A DNA stretch of 10,588 nt. Source: JBGPBY01 sp041481485. GTDB lineage: Bacteria; Acidobacteriota; Terriglobia; 20CM-2-55-15. The DNA lies in the NCBI GenBank assembly GCA_041481485.1, contig JBGPBY010000244.1, forward strand, positions 1-10,588, read 5' to 3'. Position 1 is the first letter of the stretch; the number at the start of each line of letters is the position of its first letter. Below, piece after piece: positions 5,649 through 10,588 of the stretch. The position numbers and the translations under genes were made by a program. The notes beneath the pieces are model-generated. The model was not told where the DNA came from. It worked only from the letters and a program-made list of their open reading frames with translations, and ran no database searches.

Positions 5649-6827
5649 ATGGCAAACGCATACGTCAATCACGAGGATCTCTTCGACGCCGCCGCTGTTC
5701 GCAATGCGCGTGTGGTGGATGATGCGCTGCGCGAAACCGCGCCGGTCGTGAGACTCGAGCGCGAGAACATCACGATGCTGGCGCGCTATGACCACGTCGC
5801 AGAAGGCTTGCGCGACTGGAAGACATTCTCGTCAACGTCGCGGCCGTGGCACGATCCAAACTCCGTGCGGCCGGAGATTCTGCTCACTGACGATCCGCCG
5901 CGTCACACCGCGGTGCGCGCGGTCATTGCCGACGCGCTCTCCCCGCGCGCGCTGGCAAAAATGTCGGAAGCGTTTCGCGTTGATGCGGACGCGCTGCTCC
6001 GCCGGGTGAAGAGGAAGAGTGGAACCGTCATCGACGCGGTAACGGAGATCACGCAGCCGTTCGTTTACAAAGTTCTGCCAGACTTGCTGGGAATTCCCCT
6101 CGAAGGCCGTGAGCACATGTACGCGTTCGGCCACATGGTGTGGGCGACGCTGGGTCCGATGAATGCGCTGTTTCACGAGGCGATGAAGGGTACTGGCCCA
6201 GTGATCGAGTGGGTCACTCGCTGCTGCCGCCGCGAGAGCCTCACCGAAGATGGTCTCGGAATGCAAATGTATCGCGCCGCCGATCGCGGAGAGATCACGC
6301 CGGATGAGGCCAACCTGCTGGTCGGCATTCTGCTGTCGGCCGCTGCCGACACCACAGTGATGACCCTCGCAACCGCGATCCGCGCGTTCTCGCTGTTCCC
6401 CGAACAATACACGCTGGTGCGAAGCGATCGCTCGCTGGTGCGCGCCGCCTTCGAGGAGAGTCTGCGCTGGGATTCGCCGTCCCGAATGGCCGGACGCATC
6501 GCCACTCGCGATGTTGAGATCGAAGGCATCACGATTCCGAAAGGCGAACGCTGTGGCTTGATGTTCGCTGCCGCAAATCGCGATCCGCGCAAATGGCAGG
6601 CGCCGAACCGCTTCGATGTAACACGCGATAACCGTCTGCACCTGGGCTGGGGATACGGTGTGCACGCGTGTGTCGGCCGCGTGCTGGCCGGTCTTGAAGC
6701 CGACGCGCTGCTCGGCGCAGTGGCTGAGCACATCGACCGCTTCGAGCCCGTGGGCGAGCCCGAACCCTGGATGACGACGATCGGCCACGGCCCGGCTATA
6801 CTACCCGTGCGTGTCGCTGCCGCCTGA
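5649..6827 (+). CDS. Cytochrome P450, CYP199/GcoA-like
   Basis: A 392-residue soluble bacterial class P450 of full length with no membrane anchor. The C-helix motif DDPPRH is at 81-86, and the I-helix oxygen-binding motif AAADTT is at 231-236. The ExxR pair is Glu270-Arg273, and the heme-thiolate loop is WGYGVHACVG (334-343) with Cys341 as the iron ligand. The segments TEDGLG, GEITPDEANLLV and ANRDPRKW resemble CYP199A and GcoA-type enzymes, which hydroxylate or O-demethylate aromatic acids and guaiacol. The substrate here is inferred only. The usual Phe seven residues before the Cys is Trp334, and the usual I-helix Gly is Ala232. No ferredoxin or reductase gene lies nearby, so redox partners must be elsewhere. 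AGAGGT 12 bases before the ATG is a distant ribosome site. It may be cotranscribed with the amine oxidase. Confidence 0.92.
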   Translation: MANAYVNHEDLFDAAAVRNARVVDDALRETAPVVRLERENITMLARYDHVAEGLRDWKTFSSTSRPWHDPNSVRPEILLTDDPPRHTAVRAVIADALSPRALAKMSEAFRVDADALLRRVKRKSGTVIDAVTEITQPFVYKVLPDLLGIPLEGREHMYAFGHMVWATLGPMNALFHEAMKGTGPVIEWVTRCCRRESLTEDGLGMQMYRAADRGEITPDEANLLVGILLSAAADTTVMTLATAIRAFSLFPEQYTLVRSDRSLVRAAFEESLRWDSPSRMAGRIATRDVEIEGITIPKGERCGLMFAAANRDPRKWQAPNRFDVTRDNRLHLGWGYGVHACVGRVLAGLEADALLGAVAEHIDRFEPVGEPEPWMTTIGHGPAILPVRVAAA

Positions 6828-6895
6828 ATCGGGACGGCTTGAAGACCGCAAGGGGGCGTGATGACAGTCAATAGCAGACAACTGGTCATTCACAC

Positions 6896-6951
6896 TAAAA
6901 AAGCCACCCGGCGCAGACCGCATCTCTGATGCAATCCCCGCGCGGGTGGCT
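6896..6951 (-). terminator. Rho-independent terminator of the PEBP gene
   Basis: AGCCACCCG (6902-6910) pairs perfectly with CGGGTGGCT (6943-6951). The stem can be extended by GCGC/GCGC with a bulge, and an inner GCATC-tct-GATGC hairpin lies at 6920-6932. On the minus strand the stem ends in six T (complement of A6897-A6902). The orientation therefore serves the leftward PEBP gene, whose stop lies 30 bases upstream. On the plus strand no T tract follows, so it is not a good terminator for the P450. Confidence 0.8.
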
Positions 6952-6981
6952 CGATTCGAAAACGTTCGAAGGTCGGTTGGA

Positions 6982-7677
6982 CTAGCGTGCTCCGCCCGGC
7001 GCTCCACCCGGCGCCCCGCCCGGCGCTCCGCCACCGCGAGGAGCGCCACCCCCGCCGCCGCGACCGCCGCCGCGGGCCGGCGCGTTCGGATCCACCGTGC
7101 CGAGGCCGATGATTTCACCGGATGCCAGCACGTGACCCTTTATTGCCGCCGTCAGCGAGTCGATAGTCGCTCCCGCTTCTGCTGGCAGCGTCGTGTCGAG
7201 CGCGAAGACCTGCAAGTGATAGCGGTGTTTCGGGCCCGCGGGTGTTCTCGGTCCCATGTAGCCTCTGCCCATGCCCGGACCGTGCGTGCCAGACGGCAGG
7301 TCTGTTATGCCCGCATCGAGCTTGGTGGTCTTAATGTTGAACGCCGTCCAGTGCAGAAAGATCCCGCCGCCACGCCCCGCGGCGCCGTCGGTGTCCTGCA
7401 TGATTATGGCGTAGGTCTGGGTTCCGGCCGGTCCGGCAGTCCACTCCAGACCAGGGAATGTGTTGGTCTGGTACTGTGTGTTGGCGAACGGAATGTCGCC
7501 CATTTGCTTGAACGCGGGTGACGTGACCGTCAGCTTGGCGCCACCCTTGGCGGGCAATGTGACGAGAGCCGAATTGGCGAGCCCGTTCTCAACCTCGGGC
7601 GGCGGCGCCTGCGCAAACGTGACCGCCGAGATCAGCACGGCGGTTGCGCACGCAGTACTCATAAAGTGAAGTTTCAT
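6982..7677 (-). CDS. Secreted YbhB/YbcL (PEBP) family protein with Gly/Pro/Ala tail
   Basis: A 231-residue protein. The ATG at 7677 is preceded by AGGG at a suitable distance and opens a signal peptide ending around FAQA (21-24). An in-frame ATG at 7707 would add 10 residues ahead of the signal. The PEBP core is about 45-195. MQDTDGAAGRGGGIFLHWTAFNI (93-115) corresponds to the DPD-x-P and HW ligand-pocket segment, and GPRTPAGPKHRYHLQVFALD (142-161) is the second family signature. Bacterial PEBP proteins bind small anionic ligands, but their physiological role is mostly unknown. The last 30 residues are almost only Gly, Ala, Pro and Arg, encoded by a 12-base tandem repeat. It lies 156 bases after the PQQ dehydrogenase on the same strand and may be cotranscribed with it. 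Confidence 0.9.
   Translation of the reverse strand: MKLHFMSTACATAVLISAVTFAQAPPPEVENGLANSALVTLPAKGGAKLTVTSPAFKQMGDIPFANTQYQTNTFPGLEWTAGPAGTQTYAIIMQDTDGAAGRGGGIFLHWTAFNIKTTKLDAGITDLPSGTHGPGMGRGYMGPRTPAGPKHRYHLQVFALDTTLPAEAGATIDSLTAAIKGHVLASGEIIGLGTVDPNAPARGGGRGGGGGAPRGGGAPGGAPGGAPGGAR
6989..7036 (-). repeat. 12-base tandem repeat encoding the GAPG tail
   Basis: Three near-identical 12-base units (GCTCCGCCCGGC, GCTCCACCCGGC, GCCCCGCCCGGC; 6989-7024) are followed by one diverged unit to 7036. On the coding strand each unit gives Ala-Gly-Gly-Pro in permuted frame, making the GAPG repeats at the PEBP C-terminus. The unit length is a multiple of three, so copy-number change would keep the frame. 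Confidence 0.75.
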
Positions 7678-7698
7678 GGGACCCTCCATTTGGCATTT

Positions 7699-7711
7699 GC
7701 GGACCATCCGC
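7699..7711 (-). other. Short perfect palindrome upstream of the PEBP gene
   Basis: GCGGA-CCA-TCCGC lies 22 bases upstream of the PEBP start codon. It could be a leader hairpin or a small protein-binding site. No convincing -10/-35 pair was seen in the 156-base gap between PEBP and the PQQ dehydrogenase, which leaves cotranscription open. Confidence 0.2.
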
Positions 7712-7833
7712 AGGTTTCAGGGACTTGCAAGAATACCGCAATTCAGGCCGGATGTAATCTGACCGTCCAGAGTAATGTATGAGCCGGTTCCGCTAACGTC
7801 AGATGGGCTGTTTCATCTCCATTTAGCCTGCGA

Positions 7834-9603
7834 TCATTGTCGCCTCGGAAGCGCAAAGCTGAGGATCAAGTCCCCGCCTCGCCGGCCTCGGTCGCCGCCA
7901 CCGGAAGCTACCGTGACGAACTCTTCACCATTCACCATGTAGACGGAGGGCGAACCGAAAACCCCGGAACCCGTGTTGAATTTCCAAAGCAGCGCTCCGG
8001 TCTTTGCGTCGTAGGCATAGAAGTTGCCGGCGATGTTGCTGCCCGCCCCTGCAAAAACGAGATTGCTCGCCGTGACCAGCGGACCTGCCTGCCCATATCC
8101 TTCAAACTTTTGTTGCCAGACAATCTCCGCGGTCGCCGGATCAACGGCCGTCAGAAATCCCCTGGCGAGCCGGCCCGAGTTTGTGGGGCTGTCGATTGCT
8201 TCGACATAGAGCAATCGCGTTTGAGGGCTGAACGCGATCGGGCCGTAATTGGCGCCGCCGCCGACCCCTGGCGCGCGAATCTGATCGGGCCCCACGAACG
8301 CGTTGGGATCGGGCGTCGCCGAAGGAGGCTCATACATCGAAACAATCTTTCCTTTCGCCAATGCTTCAGGCGGAATCTCTTCTGGCGTCACCGGGCAAAC
8401 CGGGTTCATCGGCTTGCCGGAAGCTGCGAAAGGAATCGGCTGTGTCGGCCACGGCTGATCGCCGCGCCGCGCATTTGCAGTCGGAACCGGCATCTCTTTG
8501 ATCGATTGGATCGGCTGCCCGGTCTCACGGTTCAAAATATAGAGGTAACAATTCTTGCTCGCCTCCGCCAGCGCTTTCACGGTTTGCCCACGAAGCTGCA
8601 CATCGAAGAGAACCGGCTGATTCGCGGAATCGTAGTCCCACACATCGTGATGGACCTGCTGGAAATGCCACTTCAGCTCGCCGGTCTTTAACGACAGAGC
8701 GATGATGGAATTGGTGAACAGGTTCATGCCAAGGCGCTTTGGAGGATCGCCCCACGGATTGCCGACCGCGGCATAGAGCATTCCAAGTTGCGGATCGATG
8801 GAAAACGTTTCCCACACGCCGCCTCCGTTTCGCTCGCCGCCAACCCAGGTTGGACCGGCAATTTGCCAGCCTTGATCTTTTTCGTCCTGCGGAACGGTGT
8901 TGAAATGCCAAAGAACTCTACCCGTCTCCGCATCGACGGCCATGATGTATCCGCCGCGGATGTGACTCTCACTCCGCGTCGTTCCCACGTAGATAATGCC
9001 GTTGTAGATCTGCGGCGCGGCAGTAAACCAATAACCTGCCGAAATCGCTGTCTTCGCATTGGGATCCCGTGCCTTCATCACGTCCAGTATGACGCTCGCT
9101 TTCCCATTGACGCCGAAGCCGGGAATCAACTTGCCTGTCTTTGCGTCGAGAGCGAAGAGGAATGATCCCGCTGCCGTATAGACTTTGCCGTCGGCATAGG
9201 CGACGCCCCGATTGCGGAAGACGTAGCCCTCCTCTTTCCCTCCGCCGATGAGATTCGTTGCATCGAACGTCCACAAAAGGTCGCCTTCAGCCGCGTCGAG
9301 GGCATACACGCTGCCGCGAGGATCGGTGACGTACATGAATCGATCGATGACGATCGGCGTGGTCTGGTTGCTCACGCCGTCAATGATTCCGGTTTGGAAA
9401 AGCCATCGCGGTGTGAGCGTCTTGACGTTCGCTCGATTGATCTGATCGAGCGTCGAATATCGGCTGCCCGCGAGATCAAGATTGTGCAACGGCCAATTCA
9501 CCGAGGGGCCAGCCTTCGGCGTCTGGACGGCAATACCCGCGACAGACGAAACTACCAACAATCCCAACACGACCACCGCTCGGACACTTCGACGCGTTCT
9601 CAT
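7834..9603 (-). CDS. PQQ-dependent dehydrogenase, heme-free beta-propeller
   Basis: A 589-residue protein. The ATG at 9603 has AGGAG five bases upstream and begins a signal peptide (basic start, hydrophobic 9-26). The ATG at 9639 falls inside the likely -10 box and is rejected. After the entry segment (NWPLHNLDLAGSRYSTLDQI, 36-55) come repeated blade motifs such as YALDAAEGDLLW, AVDAETGRVLWHF, LSLKTGELKWHF and YDAKTGALLWKF, typical of the eight-bladed quinoprotein propeller. HHDVWDYD (318-325) contains the expected catalytic and Ca2+-binding aspartate, Asp323, and Asn282 in AVGNPWG is a likely Ca2+ ligand. Family role: periplasmic oxidation of alcohols or similar substrates, with electrons passed to a cytochrome. 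No C-terminal heme c domain is present. The only cysteines, 352 and 403, are not adjacent, so the vicinal disulfide of methanol and ethanol dehydrogenases is absent. No PQQ biosynthesis genes are seen. Confidence 0.93.
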   Translation of the reverse strand: MRTRRSVRAVVVLGLLVVSSVAGIAVQTPKAGPSVNWPLHNLDLAGSRYSTLDQINRANVKTLTPRWLFQTGIIDGVSNQTTPIVIDRFMYVTDPRGSVYALDAAEGDLLWTFDATNLIGGGKEEGYVFRNRGVAYADGKVYTAAGSFLFALDAKTGKLIPGFGVNGKASVILDVMKARDPNAKTAISAGYWFTAAPQIYNGIIYVGTTRSESHIRGGYIMAVDAETGRVLWHFNTVPQDEKDQGWQIAGPTWVGGERNGGGVWETFSIDPQLGMLYAAVGNPWGDPPKRLGMNLFTNSIIALSLKTGELKWHFQQVHHDVWDYDSANQPVLFDVQLRGQTVKALAEASKNCYLYILNRETGQPIQSIKEMPVPTANARRGDQPWPTQPIPFAASGKPMNPVCPVTPEEIPPEALAKGKIVSMYEPPSATPDPNAFVGPDQIRAPGVGGGANYGPIAFSPQTRLLYVEAIDSPTNSGRLARGFLTAVDPATAEIVWQQKFEGYGQAGPLVTASNLVFAGAGSNIAGNFYAYDAKTGALLWKFNTGSGVFGSPSVYMVNGEEFVTVASGGGDRGRRGGDLILSFALPRRQ

Positions 9604-9637
9604 TCGCGCTCCTTTTGATTCGTTTCCGATTTCGGGC

Positions 9638-9667
9638 ATCGTAGTGGCGGCCGTTATCGGATGTCAA
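9638..9667 (-). promoter_or_regulatory. Promoter of the PQQ dehydrogenase gene
   Basis: On the minus strand a perfect TTGACA (9667-9662) is followed after 18 bases by TACGAT (9643-9638, 4/6). The predicted start of transcription near 9631 gives a leader of about 28 bases holding the AGGAG, which supports translation from 9603. The rest of the 286-base gap up to the BON gene holds that gene's terminator and a CGGCCG-n6-CGGCCG inverted repeat (9735-9752). I saw no gene in it. Confidence 0.5.
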
Positions 9668-9849
9668 GTCACGCGGGCTAATGCAGTTGTTGAACTGATT
9701 CTTGATTAGCGGCCATCCAGCAAACAAGTGGTTACGGCCGTCGGCGCGGCCGATAGGCTCTCGATAAACACCACGCCCCGCGGCTGATGCCTTGGCCGTT
9801 ACGCGTCGGTAGCGTTAAGTTGTGCATCTTGCGCAGACCGAGAGGAGCG

Positions 9850-9881
9850 ACAAACAAAGGAGATCGCCCACGCGATCTCCT
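9850..9881 (-). terminator. Rho-independent terminator of the BON-domain gene
   Basis: AGGAGATCGC (9858-9867) and GCGATCTCCT (9872-9881) form a perfect 10-base-pair stem with a four-base loop. On the minus strand it is followed by TTTGTTTG. It begins 8 bases after the BON gene stop codon, the expected position for an intrinsic terminator, and separates this gene from the PQQ dehydrogenase. Confidence 0.78.
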
Positions 9882-9889
9882 CAGTTTTC

Positions 9890-10474
9890 TTAACCCTTTT
9901 TGCTGACGGCCAATTCATTTTTGACTTCAAAAACGCCGGACACGCCATTGGCCGCCATATAGGCAATCTGACTGTCTCCCGCATTGTCGACATTACCCTT
10001 CAGGGTCACTCGGCCGTTATTCACGATGATGTGAATCGGTGGTACAGACTGGATGGCATAACGGAACATGGGACCTTCATACTTGAATATCGAGCGGTAG
10101 ACTGCCAGGCGGATCTGGTCATCGCTCGGTGAGGCCGGAAGCACTTCGATCTGATTGGTGACTTTCGGAATGCCCTCGATTCGGCGCAGTTCGGCTTCGG
10201 CATCGGACTTTGTCGATGGCCTGGTGACCTGCCCGCGAAGGACTGCGCTGTTGTCGGGTTTGATTTCGCATTCCAGCCAGTCGAACACCCCGTAATACGG
10301 CAGCATGATCAGACGATGCCGTACTTCCTCGCCAATCATCATGGACATCTGCCCGCCGGCTGGTTTGGTGGCGACTTTCGGCTGGGCGGCTTTGCTGGCC
10401 TGGGCATGCGTCATGGAAGTGGGCGTAGAGACCAGCAGCAGTACTGAAACAAAGGATGCCAACAGGAATTTCAT
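9890..10474 (-). CDS. Exported protein with two BON domains
   Basis: A 194-residue protein. GGGGAGG upstream of the ATG is a good ribosome site. Residues 1-24 form a signal peptide (MKFLLASFVSVLLLVSTPTS, then MTHA-Q). A Lys/Ala/Pro linker (26-42) leads to two BON repeats. The first, about 48-113, runs from IGEEVRHRLIMLPYYGVFDW to AELRRIEGIPKVTNQIEVLP. The second, about 117-191, runs from DDQIRLAVYRSIFKYEGPMF through HIIVNNGRVTLKGNV to GVFEVKNELAV. The G-x-V-x-L-x-G strand followed by a helix and V-x-N-x-I/L is the BON signature. Family knowledge: BON domains (OsmY, for example) bind phospholipid or other envelope components and are often stress related. The specific role here is unknown. It is monocistronic, with a promoter and terminator of its own. 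Confidence 0.88.
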   Translation of the reverse strand: MKFLLASFVSVLLLVSTPTSMTHAQASKAAQPKVATKPAGGQMSMMIGEEVRHRLIMLPYYGVFDWLECEIKPDNSAVLRGQVTRPSTKSDAEAELRRIEGIPKVTNQIEVLPASPSDDQIRLAVYRSIFKYEGPMFRYAIQSVPPIHIIVNNGRVTLKGNVDNAGDSQIAYMAANGVSGVFEVKNELAVSKKG

Positions 10475-10526
10475 GATCTGTTACCTCCCCGGTTTAGTTT
10501 TGGTCGTTCAAATTGTCAGTAAATTC

Positions 10527-10555
10527 AGTCTATCGGCCGGATGGGTACCTGTCAA
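10527..10555 (-). promoter_or_regulatory. Sigma-70-type promoter of the BON gene
   Basis: On the minus strand a perfect TTGACA (10555-10550) is followed by a 17-base spacer and TAGACT (10532-10527, 4/6). This is the best promoter match in the window. It predicts a leader of roughly 45 bases containing GGGGAGG before the ATG at 10474. Confidence 0.6.
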
Positions 10556-10588
10556 AGTTGGCAGGTTTTGTTCCCAGCCGCGTTAGCG

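Noticed and set aside
5832..6788. Long minus-strand open frame (318 codons) opposite the P450 gene
   Set aside because: It is fully antisense to a P450 with all family motifs, and its translation is rich in His/Arg with no recognisable domain. Such frames are common opposite GC-rich genes.
6955..6970. TTCGAA-AACG-TTCGAA paired sites between the terminator and the PEBP stop as an operator
   Set aside because: It is short, located at the 3' end of a gene, and has no promoter beside it.
7801..7818. AGATG/CATCT hairpin after the PQQ dehydrogenase stop as a terminator
   Set aside because: The stem is only five base pairs with a large loop and no T tract, so it does not separate the PQQ and PEBP genes convincingly.
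7837..8691. Plus-strand open frame (284 codons) opposite the PQQ dehydrogenase
   Set aside because: It is antisense to clear propeller repeats, Arg-rich, and has no motif or ribosome site.
9735..9752. CGGCCG-n6-CGGCCG inverted repeat as an origin or attachment site
   Set aside because: CGGCCG is self-complementary and frequent in GC-rich sequence, and no integrase, DnaA boxes or iterated copies are nearby.

Overview
The window comes from a GC-rich bacterium. I think it is most likely an Acidobacteriota member or a close environmental relative. This is an inference from gene content: a secreted two-module VOC protein, a secreted PEBP-like protein with a Gly/Pro tail, a soluble PQQ dehydrogenase, and a BON-domain protein. 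No rRNA or other taxonomic marker is present. No CRISPR array, tRNA or prophage was seen.

Layout, left to right. At 67-630 (+) lies an exported c-type cytochrome with a single C-terminal CxxCH. At 751-1566 (-) lies a secreted protein with two glyoxalase/VOC modules. From about 1640 to 2820 is a scarred accessory patch. It holds an antitoxin reading frame that has lost its N-terminus, an intact PIN-domain toxin overlapping it by ATGA, and a C-terminal relic of an IS91-type transposase that begins at the toxin stop codon. A class I methyltransferase follows at 2871-3467 (+). Then come two oxidative enzymes on the + strand: a complete exported copper/topaquinone amine oxidase (3675-5588) and a complete cytosolic cytochrome P450 of the CYP199/GcoA-like type (5649-6827), 60 bases apart.

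The right third is all on the - strand, read from right to left: a two-BON-domain exported protein (10474-9890) with its own promoter and terminator, a PQQ-dependent dehydrogenase (9603-7834) with its own promoter, and a secreted YbhB/YbcL (PEBP) protein (7677-6982) closed by a strong rho-independent terminator.

Most products carry export signals, and at least four are redox or metal enzymes (heme c, Cu/TPQ, heme-thiolate, PQQ/Ca). The window therefore looks like a chromosomal region for periplasmic oxidation of small organic compounds, interrupted by a decayed toxin-antitoxin/IS patch. The amine oxidase and P450 may act on related aromatic substrates, but this is inference. Two genes, the VOC protein and the amine oxidase, have an extended -10 element ending 7-8 bases before the ATG and no Shine-Dalgarno, which suggests leaderless mRNAs. 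I found no convincing new multi-gene defence or metabolic system. The best leads are the decapitated antitoxin beside an intact toxin, the amine oxidase-P450 pair with its palindromic junction, and the leaderless promoters.
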